The translations under genes and the position numbers were made by a program. Under the pieces are notes generated by a model. The model did no database searches. It saw nothing but the letters and a program-made list of their open reading frames with translations, and was not told the origin of the DNA. From Hutsoniella sourekii ATCC 700629 (GTDB lineage Bacteria > Bacillota > Bacilli > Lactobacillales > Aerococcaceae), in the NCBI RefSeq assembly GCF_000518205.1, contig NZ_JADD01000010.1:29997-93996 (forward strand): 64,000 nucleotides of DNA, given 5' to 3'. Positions 1-8,792 of the stretch are shown piece after piece. The stretch's first letter is position 1; each line of letters starts with the position of its first letter.

Positions 1-2
1 AA

Positions 3-86
3 GACGCTGAACTTGGTGGCACTCTATATGTTGAAGACAAGGAGCTACCATCATTAAGCGTTGGGACAGAGATTACGATTGGGTAG
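3..86 (+). CDS. C-terminal tail of an unidentified protein (partial)
   Basis: The first bases hold an open frame that runs in from outside the window and stops at TAG 84-86, followed at once by a strong terminator. The visible 27 residues (beginning DAELGG, ending GTEITIG) look like the last beta-strands of a domain. I cannot identify the family. A beta-phosphoglucomutase-like HAD gene follows 45 bp later, so a glycoside phosphorylase (GH65) whose C-terminal beta-domain ends this way is conceivable, but that is guesswork from context. Confidence 0.55.
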   Translation, partial: DAELGGTLYVEDKELPSLSVGTEITIG

Positions 87-93
87 ATTTGAT

Positions 94-121
94 AGCCGTT
101 CTTTTAAGAACGGCTTTTTTT
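94..121 (+). terminator. Rho-independent terminator
   Basis: A perfect 10-bp stem (94-103 with 106-115) with a very tight loop runs into a T tract (115-121). It lies directly after the partial first gene and only a few bases before the next gene's AGGAGGT ribosome site, so it separates two transcripts or attenuates read-through. Confidence 0.8.
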
Positions 122-131
122 AGGAGGTATT

Positions 132-779
132 ATGAAAACGGTTATATTTGATATGGATGGAGTCTTAGTTGATTCTGAATATACCTATCTTGAATCCAAG
201 ACTGAGATTCTTAAAGAGGCAGGCTATGATAAGGATATTAGCTATCAGTATCAATTTATGGGGACGACTGGTGAATACATGTGGAGTGAAATGAAAAGAG
301 ATTTAGATTTACCAGAATCTGTGAATTACTATATAGATTTGATGGATTTCAAAAGACATGAGATGATTCGTCGAGATGGTGTTCGTGCGGTGGAGGGAAG
401 CATTAAATTTGTAAGACAACTAGTAGATGAAGGTTTCCGATTAGCAGTGGCCTCCAGCTCAACAAAAGATGAAATTATTCAAAATATGCAATCACTCGGT
501 ATTGATGACTGCTTTGAAATTCTCTTAAGTAGTGAGGAGGTCGCGAATTCGAAGCCAGAACCTGATGTGTTTTTAAGAGTAGCAGAATTAATGGGTGTCT
601 CTCCAACAGAATGTGTTGTGATTGAAGACACGAGAAATGGTACCTTATCAGCTTCTCGAGCAGGTACCTACTGTATCGGCTTTGCTAATCCAGATTATCC
701 GAGTCAAGATTTGAGTGCAGCAGATGAAATAGTAACATCTTTCCGGGACATTGATATCGAATCGTTAAAAAATAAATAA
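132..779 (+). CDS. HAD-superfamily phosphatase/phosphomutase, beta-PGM-like
   Basis: 215 residues with all four HAD motifs: DMDGVLVDS near residue 7 (nucleophile Asp plus general acid Asp), ASSST near 108, the Lys in NSKPEPD near 140, and VIEDTRNG near 163. A helical cap sits between motifs I and II, as in beta-phosphoglucomutase, phosphonatase and sugar-phosphate phosphatases. The length matches that class. The start is fixed by AGGAGGT at 122-128. A soluble enzyme acting on a small phosphorylated substrate is sure; the substrate is not. If the truncated upstream gene were a disaccharide phosphorylase, beta-phosphoglucomutase would fit, but nothing in the cap residues that I can see proves it. 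Confidence 0.85.
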   Translation: MKTVIFDMDGVLVDSEYTYLESKTEILKEAGYDKDISYQYQFMGTTGEYMWSEMKRDLDLPESVNYYIDLMDFKRHEMIRRDGVRAVEGSIKFVRQLVDEGFRLAVASSSTKDEIIQNMQSLGIDDCFEILLSSEEVANSKPEPDVFLRVAELMGVSPTECVVIEDTRNGTLSASRAGTYCIGFANPDYPSQDLSAADEIVTSFRDIDIESLKNK

Positions 780-795
780 GATAAAAGGATAAAAA

Positions 796-841
796 AAGTG
801 ACCCCCAAAAGTTGAGTAAGCTAACTTTTTGGGGGTCACTT
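796..841. terminator. Long palindrome: terminator with IS-end-like arms
   Basis: An inverted repeat (796-813 with 823-841, one bulged A) with a 9-nt loop lies between the HAD gene and the SDR pseudogene. On the minus strand it is followed by seven Ts (complement of 791-797), so it can end leftward transcription. Its arms read TGACCCCCAAAAGTT, the same 15 bases that form the end of the IS3-type element at 63691. The palindrome extends 3 bp beyond the IS-like part, and no target duplication is visible. Confidence 0.6.
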
Positions 842-917
842 CAGATATTATGACCGGTTTCAACTGTAAATTGTATTATATTTTTCGTTAAAAATTTATC
901 ACCTTTAAAGTAAATAA

Positions 918-1677
918 CTAAATCGCCGTCCAACCACCATCAATGCCAATAATCTGCCCGGTTACATAAGTAGATTCATCCGCTGCCAAGAAAACAATCG
1001 CTGAATCTAATTCTCCAGGTTTACCAGGACGCTTCATTGGTGTTCTAATTTCAATCATTTCCCTCATGAAATCCATAGCTTCTTCATTGTTTGCTTCAGA
1101 AGCAAAGAATCCTGGCGCGAGTGCATTAACAGTCACTCCTGTTTGGGCCCACTCTGCAGCAGCAGCCCGAGTAAAGTTTACGATTGCTCTCTTAGCTGTA
1201 GCATAATCGATAATTGGGAGCTCAACTAAGCCACCAAATCCTAAGATGGAAGCAATATTAATAATTCTTCCATAACGTGCTTCAACCATACTGGAACCAA
1301 TTTCACGAGTCATATACATTACACCATTTACATCAAGGTTTTGCGTTTTGAGCCATGCCTCATTGGTTATTTCACTCAAAGGGGCATTATTACCCCCGCC
1401 AGCATTATTAACTAATATATGAACAGAGCCTAATTCAATCTTGATTTTTTGTATGAGCTTCCGTGATTTGGTTCACATCAGTCACATCTATAGCAATTGG
1501 CAAAACTTCGCCCCCGCTATCACTAATAATCTCTTCTGCCGCTTTCTCTAATACCTCTAATCTTCGCCCCAAGATAGCTAACTTTGCCCTTGTTTTGAAA
1601 GGGTCTAAAGCCATTTGCTTTCCAATTCAGCTACCGCCACCAGTTACTACTGCAACACGGTTTGTTAGATCAAACAT
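918..1677 (-). pseudogene. Decayed short-chain dehydrogenase/reductase (SDR)
   Basis: Reading leftward from ATG at 1675-1677, the protein begins MFDLTNRVAVVTGGGS and meets an in-frame TGA (1627-1629) where the Gly of the TGGGSGIG cofactor motif belongs. Translation stays recognisable through the Rossmann half, needs a frameshift at about 1440-1455, and then continues through the NNAG motif. An intact stretch (918-1379) carries the YxxxK catalytic pair (YATAK) and a normal C-terminus ending in GIDGGWTAI. One nonsense and one frameshift change make this a recently dead gene of the FabG/gluconate-5-dehydrogenase class, about 250 residues when intact. The fragment from 1379 has no proper start of its own. 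The substrate is unknown. Confidence 0.85.
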
Positions 1678-1856
1678 ATTATCACTCCTAAACTATTATT
1701 TATATTCTAATTAATAAAATTAATGAAAGCAAATTATCTTTTTAGGTGAACTCATGTAATTAAAGATGAAACCTAGAAGTGTAGCCTAGAAAAAAGGATT
1801 GATTTATAAAATAGGATCTTAAAAGTGACAAAGATGCTAATTAATAAAGGCATAAT

Positions 1857-2750
1857 TTAATTAATGTTGAGTGAAAAGTTTTCTTCAATAAAAGAAATAT
1901 ATTTTTGTACAGCTGGGATTTGGTAAGTATTCTTAAGATAGCAGAAGTAGTAGTACCGATTGGAATCAATATCATCAATTGGGATCTGAGCTACTTCAAA
2001 TCTATCTAAATGGCTGAAATGGGGCATGATCGCGATACCAAAACCATTTGAAACTAGTCCAGCAATACTTTGATCTTCATTAAGTTCATATAAAACATTT
2101 GGTGACAAGTTTTTTTGTTTAAATAAGGGCTCTATAACAGTTCTTGCTCCTGCATCTTTTGAAAAAAATATCTGACCGTAAACGATTGTATCAGCAAGTT
2201 TAACTGATTGACGAGTAGCTAATGGGTGATTTAAGGGTGTAATTAGAACTATGTTTTGATTTTTAATGGGCACATAAACAATGTCATCATTATATTCATT
2301 AAGTCTTGAACAAAAGGCAACATGGTAGCGTCTATTCAATAAATTCTGCAAAATATCCTTACTTAATCCGGAATCTGTATCAAAATCTACAGAAATACCA
2401 GTGTAAATATCGAGGAATCGTCTAGTTATTCCTGGAACACTTTCGATACTTAGTTCACGTAATAGCCCTATATTTATATGTCCACCTCCATCCTTCAAGT
2501 CATGAACTTGTTTGATTGAGAACTCTAGCATTTCGATTGCAATGGAGACAGATTCATAAAATGTATTACCAATTTCAGTTAATTGAATGTTTCTGCCTTT
2601 ATGTTCAAATAGTTTGACCCCTAATTCATCTTCAATTTGCTTCAAGGCGTAACTTAAGGCAGGCTGCGTGATTTTTAACTGTTGGGCACTTCTAGTGTAA
2701 TGTTCATTTTCTGCTAAGACTAAAAAATATTTCAAATGGTCTAGATTCAA
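1857..2750 (-). CDS. LysR-family regulator, divergent from the quinate/reductase operon
   Basis: 297 residues: an N-terminal winged HTH (about 1-60, with LxxAExxxxTRSAQQLxITQPALS) and a LysR substrate-binding domain (about 90-290). The start is a TTG at 2748-2750, nine bases after a GGAG; the only nearby ATG (2757-2759) abuts that GGAG and is closed after two codons. It is divergent from the FMN reductase gene with 159 bp between them, the usual layout for a LysR protein controlling its neighbour. By established knowledge of the family it should bind the shared region and activate in response to a small aromatic or alicyclic acid. In Lactiplantibacillus the hcrAB reductase genes have a comparable divergent LysR. 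Effector: inference only. Confidence 0.9.
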   Translation of the reverse strand: MNLDHLKYFLVLAENEHYTRSAQQLKITQPALSYALKQIEDELGVKLFEHKGRNIQLTEIGNTFYESVSIAIEMLEFSIKQVHDLKDGGGHINIGLLRELSIESVPGITRRFLDIYTGISVDFDTDSGLSKDILQNLLNRRYHVAFCSRLNEYNDDIVYVPIKNQNIVLITPLNHPLATRQSVKLADTIVYGQIFFSKDAGARTVIEPLFKQKNLSPNVLYELNEDQSIAGLVSNGFGIAIMPHFSHLDRFEVAQIPIDDIDSNRYYYFCYLKNTYQIPAVQKYISFIEENFSLNIN

Positions 2751-2839
2751 TTAGTTCATCTCCGTTCAAAACTATTGACAATATGCTTATAAGACCATTT
2801 TATCATTACCTATAAAAAATATCTATTGATCGTGAAAAA

Positions 2840-2855
2840 AAGATTAATTAGTCTT
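2840..2855. promoter_or_regulatory. Candidate LysR operator
   Basis: A 16-bp near-perfect dyad (AAGATTAATTAGTCTT) lies in the divergent intergenic region. It overlaps the position expected for a -35 box relative to a TATAAT at 2872-2877, while a recognisable -35 is lacking. That is the classical geometry of an activator-dependent LysR promoter. Only the sequence symmetry and position support it. Confidence 0.4.
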
Positions 2856-2909
2856 ATGCTATTGTGAATGTTATAATTATCTCAAAGTTAAAGAGTTAGG
2901 AGGAATTAA

Positions 2910-3467
2910 ATGAAGTTAATCGCAATTGTTGGCACAGCTGCCGACTTATCTTATAATCGAAAATTACTGTATTTTATGAAAGAACATTTCAAAGACCTAG
3001 CATCTATTGATGTATGTGAAATAAAAGGCATACCAGCATTCAATAAACCCGATCCAAAAGTAGATTTGCCTGATGAGATTTCTGAACTTCAAAAGAAAAT
3101 TCAAGAGGCTGATGGAATAATTTTTGGAGTACCAGAATACGATCATTCAATACCAGCAGCATTGAAAAGTGTATTAGAATGGTTAGCTTATCCTCCAAAG
3201 GCTTTAGTAAATAAGCCGGTCCTTATTATTGGTGGTTCCTATGGCACTCTTGGTGCTTCTAGAGCTCAGATTCAATTAAGACAAATTCTTGATGCGAGGG
3301 ATCTAAGAGCGATAGTTATGCCATCAAGTGATTACTTCTTAGGCCATATTGCACAAGCCTTTAACGAAGAGAATGACATGGTTGACGAAGAAGCTAAAGA
3401 AGAACTTGAAGAGTTGTTCGAACGATTTCTCAAGTTTGTCCAAACTGTTAATTCTATAGAAATGTAA
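2910..3467 (+). CDS. NAD(P)H-dependent FMN reductase (HcrA-like)
   Basis: 185 residues forming one flavodoxin-like NADPH-dependent FMN reductase domain: the phosphate-binding start LIAIVGTAADLSYNRKLL, the [17 protein letters not shown] stretch near residue 72, and GGSYGTLGASRAQ near 108. It is the first gene of the operon, with AGGAGG at 2899-2904, and is followed 15 bp later by a protein whose N-terminal third is a paralogue of it. The pairing of a stand-alone FMN reductase with a large FMN_red/FMN-bind/FAD protein is that of the hydroxycinnamate reductase HcrA-HcrB of lactobacilli. Likely role: feeding reduced flavin or electrons to the downstream reductase in the cytoplasm. Whether it is required for that activity is not shown by sequence. 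Confidence 0.85.
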   Translation: MKLIAIVGTAADLSYNRKLLYFMKEHFKDLASIDVCEIKGIPAFNKPDPKVDLPDEISELQKKIQEADGIIFGVPEYDHSIPAALKSVLEWLAYPPKALVNKPVLIIGGSYGTLGASRAQIQLRQILDARDLRAIVMPSSDYFLGHIAQAFNEENDMVDEEAKEELEELFERFLKFVQTVNSIEM

Positions 3468-3482
3468 AGGGGGATCTTAATT

Positions 3483-5786
3483 GTGTTAAATATCATTGCT
3501 CTGGTAGGGTCTAATGCCGAGAAATCATATAATCGACTATTATTGCAATTTATTGCTAAACACTTCCAAGATAAAGTAAACGTAGAATTAGCTGAAATTA
3601 AGGATATTCCTATGTTTGATGAATCGGATATTATCCCAATTGTGCAAGAATTAGCGGATAAAATAGAAAATGCTGATGGCGTTATTATTTCATGTCCGGA
3701 GTATACTAATTCATTAGCTTCAGCATTAAAGAGCGTCTTAGAATGGTTATCACATCAAGTGACGCCTTTTAAAGGAAAACCGGTTATGATTGTTGGTGCT
3801 TCTACAAGAAGACAAGGTACATCAAGGTCTCAACTTCATTTGAGACAAGTGCTAGATTCGCCAGGATTATTTGCTAATGTCATGCCCGGAAATGAATTTT
3901 TGATGGGGAATGCCCAAAACGCATTCGACGAAGAGGGCAACATTAAAGATTCAGGCACGATTAACTTCTTGGAAAGTTGTATTGATAATTTCATTCGCTT
4001 TGCGAGTGTTTCAAATGATCTAAACAAAGAGGAAGAAATTACATTTACCCCTGGTGTCTACCATACTACGGCTGTCGGACACAATGGTCAGTTACCGATG
4101 GAAGTTGAATTCTCAGCTGATCGGATTGAAGCGATTCGTGTCGAGAATTCCCAGGAATCGGATGGACTTTCCGATGAGGTCTTTAAGGTTATTCCACAAC
4201 AAATTATCGATTATCAAACCTTGAATATTGATACCATATCGGGAGCTTCAACCACTAGTAAAGGATTGATTGAAGGTGTCAGTGAAGCGGTGAAGCAAGC
4301 TAGTGATTCACCTCGAGCTGTGGAAGTGATTAAGGGGAGACCAAAACCTAAGAAAGTTGTTAATAATGAAATAGAAGATTTAAATTTTGATGCAGTTGTC
4401 ATAGGCGGGGGAGCTGCTGGTATAGCTGCTGCTTTAAGATTAGACCAATTGGGTTATCATACGGCCTTAATTGAGAAACAAAGTTTTGTCGGTGGCGCGA
4501 TCTCCATTTCTGGTGGAAACCAAGTGGTGATGGGATCACAACTTCAGAATGAATCAGGGGTTACTGATGATAGCGTTCAATCTATGATTGACGACTTCAA
4601 GGCAAATGGTAACAACGAAAACTCTGAAGAATTATTAGAGTTATTTGCTAAGGAAGTCGGCCCGACCACGGATTGGCTGAATGAATATGTGGGCATCCAA
4701 TATGATATGGATGGTGGCTTACATGTCTTAGCAGAGTATCAAAATAATCGTGAACTAGCCTATCAAAATGGTGGCCCTGGATTTGCTGCATCTGCAAGAG
4801 CCAAATTAAGTCAATCAAACGTTGAATTATTCAAGAAAACTCAGGCAATAGAATTGTTGACCGATGACGATCATGTGACAGGCGTAATCTGTAAGCAAGA
4901 TGATGGCAAGACTCTCAAACTTCATTCTCAGGCTGTTATTCTCACTACTGGAGGATATGGAAACAATAAAGAATTTCTGACGGATGAATTACAATCTGTA
5001 TTATATTACGGGCCTCAATCTGCCACTGGTGATGGATTAAACATTGCTTTGTCTATTGGTGCAGAAACCATCAATATGCCGTATGGAAAAATCTACCCTA
5101 ATGGGATTGAGATTTCACCGGGTATCGCTAAATCTACGATTGACGGAAACTTGCGCGTTCTTAAAGAGAATGCGATATTAGTCAATCGCGAAGGAAAACG
5201 AGTGGTTAATGAAAGAGCTTCTAATAAAGACATCTTAACTGTACTATTAGAGCAAGATCCGCAAGTACTCTACCTGTTATTAGATCAGGAAGCCTTCGAA
5301 AAATTTAGAGATGGCGTTGCAGAAGCAGGGATCACCTCTAAACAGTTGGAGGACTGGCTAGAGCAAGAAGATAGTAAATCTCCTCAATTTATAAAAGCAA
5401 ATTCAATTGGCGAATTAGCTAAGAAAGCACATATTTCGAATGAAACTTTGACAAATACTGTTAATCAATTTAACCAATTCGTGCAAGGTCAAAGTGACCC
5501 AGACTTTGATCGACCAGTTGAATACTTGCAAAAGGAAATTGGCCCGGGACCTTATTATTTAATTGAACAGAAACCAAGATTTGCGACGACTCTTGGAGGA
5601 TTGTTAGTAAATGACAAGTTAGAAGTTCAAAATAAGAATCAAAGAAGTATTAAGAATCTTTATGCTGCTGGTGAGGTAGTTGGTGGTGTTATGGGGACAG
5701 ATTCTCCGTCAGGAGCCAATAATGCATGGGCACTGACCTCAGGTAAAAAAGCAGCAGAATCAATAAATAATCAGTTGATAAAATAA
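3483..5786 (+). CDS. Three-domain flavin reductase of an unsaturated acid (HcrB / NADH:fumarate-reductase type)
   Basis: 767 residues in three parts. Residues 1-180 are an FMN reductase domain that accepts hydride from NAD(P)H. Residues 188-275 are an FMN-bind domain with D250-TISGAST, the ApbE flavinylation motif; the Ser/Thr at 256-257 would carry covalent FMN. Residues 303-767 are a FAD_binding_2 domain with the dinucleotide motif VVIGGGAAG (305-313) and the late AAGEV...[12 protein letters not shown] segment. The order equals that of soluble NADH-dependent acrylate and hydroxycinnamate reductases: electrons run NADH, FMN, FMN, FAD, C=C. There is no signal peptide and no haem motif, so it is cytoplasmic and not respiratory. 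Start codon GTG or TTG at 3483 after GGGGG. Neighbours suggest a shikimate-like or cinnamate substrate. No apbE is in the window. Confidence 0.88.
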   Translation: MLNIIALVGSNAEKSYNRLLLQFIAKHFQDKVNVELAEIKDIPMFDESDIIPIVQELADKIENADGVIISCPEYTNSLASALKSVLEWLSHQVTPFKGKPVMIVGASTRRQGTSRSQLHLRQVLDSPGLFANVMPGNEFLMGNAQNAFDEEGNIKDSGTINFLESCIDNFIRFASVSNDLNKEEEITFTPGVYHTTAVGHNGQLPMEVEFSADRIEAIRVENSQESDGLSDEVFKVIPQQIIDYQTLNIDTISGASTTSKGLIEGVSEAVKQASDSPRAVEVIKGRPKPKKVVNNEIEDLNFDAVVIGGGAAGIAAALRLDQLGYHTALIEKQSFVGGAISISGGNQVVMGSQLQNESGVTDDSVQSMIDDFKANGNNENSEELLELFAKEVGPTTDWLNEYVGIQYDMDGGLHVLAEYQNNRELAYQNGGPGFAASARAKLSQSNVELFKKTQAIELLTDDDHVTGVICKQDDGKTLKLHSQAVILTTGGYGNNKEFLTDELQSVLYYGPQSATGDGLNIALSIGAETINMPYGKIYPNGIEISPGIAKSTIDGNLRVLKENAILVNREGKRVVNERASNKDILTVLLEQDPQVLYLLLDQEAFEKFRDGVAEAGITSKQLEDWLEQEDSKSPQFIKANSIGELAKKAHISNETLTNTVNQFNQFVQGQSDPDFDRPVEYLQKEIGPGPYYLIEQKPRFATTLGGLLVNDKLEVQNKNQRSIKNLYAAGEVVGGVMGTDSPSGANNAWALTSGKKAAESINNQLIK

Positions 5787-5803
5787 GAAAGAAGGAAATA
5801 ATC

Positions 5804-6685
5804 ATGAGTAAAATTACTGAAAGAATTGACGGACATACCTATTTAATTTCATTATTAGCATATCCTATTCGTCACAGTTTATCGCCAACTATGCACAATG
5901 AAGCTTTTGCCAAACTCAATTTACCGTATGCTTACATGGCATTTGATGTGACCAATTCTGAATTGGAAGATGCAGTACAAGGAATTCGTGCACTGGGCAT
6001 CCGAGGATCTAACATATCAATGCCGAACAAAGGAAAGATTATCGATTATTTAGATGAGGTGTCTGAAGGCGCAAGACTAATTGGTGCCGTAAATACTGTA
6101 ACTAATGTTGATGGAAAAGGGCATTTAGTTGGTTATAATACTGATGGTATTGGGGCGATGAGAGCATTGAGAGAAGAAGGTGTTCCAGTAGAGGGCCAAA
6201 CAATCACTATTGCAGGAGCTGGTGGGGCCGGTACGGCCGTAGCGATTCAAGGTGCACTGGATGGCATTAAAAATCTTCACATTTTTAACCAAGATGATGA
6301 ACATTGGGAAAATGCCTTATTAACGGGAGAAAAGATAAATAAAAATACAAAGTGTCACGCCACAGTTGAACGATTAGAAGATCAAGAAACATTTAAGCGC
6401 AGAATTGCTGAAAGTAGCGTTTATATTGATGCTACAGGTGTTGGAATGCATCCTCAAGAAAACTTATCCTTAATTAATGATCCTGAAGTAATCAGAGAGG
6501 ATTTAGTTGTATTTGATGTCGTATATGCGCCCGCTGAGACAAAACTATTGAAATTTGCTAGAGAAAATGGTGCAAAAAAAGCATTTAATGGGTTAGGTAT
6601 GATGCTTTACCAGGGTGCTGCCGCATTTAAACTATTTTGTGGTGAAGAAATGCCCGTTGACTACATTAAAGACTTATTATTTTAA
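5804..6685 (+). CDS. ydiB: Quinate/shikimate dehydrogenase, YdiB-like
   Basis: 293 residues matching E. coli YdiB more closely than biosynthetic AroE as far as I can judge: [14 protein letters not shown] near residue 20 (substrate carboxylate site), SMPNKGK with the catalytic Lys near 75, GAVNTV, YNTDG, the Rossmann loop GAGGAGTA near 140, and a [10 protein letters not shown] end. After beta-2 of the Rossmann fold the usual NRR/NRT basic residue is replaced (FNQDDE), which by known AroE/YdiB chemistry should favour NAD over NADP. Role: reversible oxidation of quinate to 3-dehydroquinate and shikimate to 3-dehydroshikimate. It sits 17 bp after the flavin reductase and before the transporter and dehydroquinase, so a catabolic rather than biosynthetic duty is inferred. 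Confidence 0.88.
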   Translation: MSKITERIDGHTYLISLLAYPIRHSLSPTMHNEAFAKLNLPYAYMAFDVTNSELEDAVQGIRALGIRGSNISMPNKGKIIDYLDEVSEGARLIGAVNTVTNVDGKGHLVGYNTDGIGAMRALREEGVPVEGQTITIAGAGGAGTAVAIQGALDGIKNLHIFNQDDEHWENALLTGEKINKNTKCHATVERLEDQETFKRRIAESSVYIDATGVGMHPQENLSLINDPEVIREDLVVFDVVYAPAETKLLKFARENGAKKAFNGLGMMLYQGAAAFKLFCGEEMPVDYIKDLLF

Positions 6686-6715
6686 TGACTAGATTATCAA
6701 ACAAGGAGAGAAAAA

Positions 6716-7933
6716 ATGCGTAATAATAGGTATCTTCCAACGGCTTTAAGCCTTTACTTCAACTATATTATTCATGGTATTGGAGTCATAATTATATCAC
6801 AAAACCAAAACGTACTGATGGAACAATGGAATACTGACTTACAAGGCGTTTTCAGTGTTATTGGTTGGCTAGGTATTGGGCGACTCATTGCTATTGTCTT
6901 CTCAGGTCCACTATCGGATAAATTTGGACGTAAGCCATTCGCTTACTTAGGTATGCTGACCTATATTGCATACTTCTTAGGCTTGGTATATAGTCGAAGC
7001 GTTTTCATGGCAAGTGCGTTCGCGCTAATTGCTGGACTCGCTAATTCATTCTTAGATTCAGGAACTTATCCTGCACTAATGGAATCATTTCCCAAAAATG
7101 CAGGAACTGCAAATGTATTAATCAAAGCCTTTGTTCAAATTGGTCAATTTATTTTACCATTAATAATCGGTATTATAACTACTAATAATATGTGGTTTGG
7201 ATGGTCATTCGTAATTGCTGCTATCGCTCTTGTTGTCAATATGTTGGTTATGTGGCGTTTACCATTCCCAGATGGAAAAGATGGAACTGAAGAAGTCGTT
7301 GTAGAAGAAGAGCCAGAAACCCTTATTCATTATAAATCTGAAACTAAATGGTACATTGAAGGAATTGCTTTTGTCATTTATGGATTTATCTCCCAAGCTA
7401 CATTCTATTTAATTTCACAAAGTTTAAATACTTATGGAGAGATGGTCGCTGGTATGTCTACTAATGCTGCCAACAGTCTGATGCAGTTCTATTCAATCGG
7501 ATCACTAATATGTGTTGCAGTTACGGCTGTGATTGCAACCAAAATTCGATCAGTTAATTTAGTTTTAGGCTATACTTTCATGTCCTTATTAGCGGCCTTG
7601 CTGATGTATTTTATTCCTACTCCTGCGATGCTACGTATCGGTGCGGCTTTAATTGGATTCTTTGCTGCCGGTGGTGTTATGCAATTAGGGTTAACTGTCA
7701 TGGGCGAGATGTTCCCTCAAGGTAAAGGGACTGTAACAAGTATATTCTATACATTTGGTTCAATCGCATCATATGCCATTCCTAACATTACTTCTCGTTT
7801 GATCAATAATTTTGGTGGCCAATCAATTATGTTATTTGAAGTTTCAATTGCAGCTATCGGATTTGTTATAGCGGTAATTATATTTATTAGATATCATCAA
7901 GTTATAGACACGGAGAAAACGTCGCAAGTTTAA
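6716..7933 (+). CDS. MFS transporter, YdiN-like (probable quinate/shikimate uptake)
   Basis: 405 residues with twelve likely membrane helices and the MFS signature GPLSDKFGRKPF between helices 2 and 3. A charged loop (about 190-215, many Glu) separates the halves. It lies between the quinate dehydrogenase and dehydroquinase genes, spaced 30 bp and about 16 bp. The same trio of MFS carrier, YdiB and AroD is adjacent in E. coli (ydiN-ydiB-aroD). I infer import of a cyclic carboxylic acid such as quinate or shikimate; the sequence itself only proves a proton-coupled-type major facilitator. Confidence 0.85.
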   Translation: MRNNRYLPTALSLYFNYIIHGIGVIIISQNQNVLMEQWNTDLQGVFSVIGWLGIGRLIAIVFSGPLSDKFGRKPFAYLGMLTYIAYFLGLVYSRSVFMASAFALIAGLANSFLDSGTYPALMESFPKNAGTANVLIKAFVQIGQFILPLIIGIITTNNMWFGWSFVIAAIALVVNMLVMWRLPFPDGKDGTEEVVVEEEPETLIHYKSETKWYIEGIAFVIYGFISQATFYLISQSLNTYGEMVAGMSTNAANSLMQFYSIGSLICVAVTAVIATKIRSVNLVLGYTFMSLLAALLMYFIPTPAMLRIGAALIGFFAAGGVMQLGLTVMGEMFPQGKGTVTSIFYTFGSIASYAIPNITSRLINNFGGQSIMLFEVSIAAIGFVIAVIIFIRYHQVIDTEKTSQV

Positions 7934-7949
7934 AATGGAGGATGAATAT

Positions 7950-8699
7950 ATGAATACCGTTACTGTAGGAAATTGTACCTTTGGTGAAGGGCAACCCAAA
8001 ATCATTGTTCCAATTGTTGCTACTAATAAAGCCGATGTGCTTGCTGAGGTTAATAATGCTAGTCAAGTAAATTGTGATTTAATTGAATGGCGCATTGATC
8101 ATTTTGATCAAGTTCTAGAAGATGGGGCCGTTGCTTCACTTAGCAAGGAAATTAAAAGTCAGACCCAGCTTCCCCTATTAATTACCTTTCGTTCAAAACG
8201 AGAGGGTGGAGTCAAAGAGTTATCAGATGATGGGTATATCAATCTCTATCATCAAATCATTGAAGATGGTCAATTCGATTTAATTGATATTGAATTATTT
8301 ATGTCTGGTGATGTGACATCACTAATTAAAGCAGCAAAAGATAAGGGAATCAAAGTTATCATGTGTAACCATGACTTTAATGCTACACCAGCGGAAGCGG
8401 AAATTATTAATCGCTTAACTGAAATGGAAGATAAAGGTGCTGATATTTGTAAAATTGCGGTCATGCCAAATGATTCAGATGATGTATTAACTCTCTTAAG
8501 TGCTACTAATAAAAGATATAAAGAAGCTAATGCACCCCTAATTACGATGTCAATGGGACAACTAGGAATGATTAGTAGGGTAAGCGGTGAGCTTTTCGGT
8601 TCATCGGCTAGCTTTGGAACTGTAAATGAAGCGAGTGCTCCTGGACAGTTACCTGTATCTTCCTTGAGAAAAATTCAGAATGATTTGTCATTAAATTAG
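7950..8699 (+). CDS. aroD: 3-dehydroquinate dehydratase, type I
   Basis: From the ATG at 7950 the protein is 249 residues; GGAGG at 7937-7941 selects this start over an in-frame ATG at 7935. Type I features are clear: EWRIDHF near 46 (Glu and Asp of the active site), H141 in CNHDFNATP, the Schiff-base K168 in DICKIAVMP, and the mobile loop SSASFGTVNEASAPGQL near the end. It interconverts 3-dehydroquinate and 3-dehydroshikimate. As the last gene of this operon it links the quinate side to the shikimate side, so it probably works catabolically. Whether it is also the only dehydroquinase of the shikimate pathway cannot be told from the window. Confidence 0.95.
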   Translation: MNTVTVGNCTFGEGQPKIIVPIVATNKADVLAEVNNASQVNCDLIEWRIDHFDQVLEDGAVASLSKEIKSQTQLPLLITFRSKREGGVKELSDDGYINLYHQIIEDGQFDLIDIELFMSGDVTSLIKAAKDKGIKVIMCNHDFNATPAEAEIINRLTEMEDKGADICKIAVMPNDSDDVLTLLSATNKRYKEANAPLITMSMGQLGMISRVSGELFGSSASFGTVNEASAPGQLPVSSLRKIQNDLSLN

Positions 8700-8706
8700 G
8701 AAGAAA

Positions 8707-8746
8707 ACAGCATATTAGTGTTATGACTCAATATGCTGTTTATTTT
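8707..8746 (+). terminator. Terminator after aroD
   Basis: A 10-bp perfect stem (8707-8716 with 8730-8739) is followed by TTATTTTAT, seven bases after the aroD stop. It separates the quinate operon from the following transporter gene, or allows only partial read-through. Confidence 0.7.
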
Positions 8747-8792
8747 ATGATTATTAATGTTCAAAGAATCACATAATAGAAAGGAGATAAAA

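Noticed and set aside
1463..1714. Open frame of 83 residues on the plus strand
   Set aside because: It is antisense to the N-terminal half of the SDR pseudogene, has no ribosome site and no recognisable family.
2748..2759. Two-codon upstream frame (ATG AAC TAA) directly before the TTG start of the first LysR gene, as a translational control element
   Set aside because: The ATG touches the GGAG without spacing, so initiation there is unlikely; the TTG has normal spacing. Probably chance.
8757..8792. N-terminal extension of the CitMHS-type transporter
   Set aside because: The extension contains the AAGGAG that serves the ATG at 8793 and has no ribosome site of its own.
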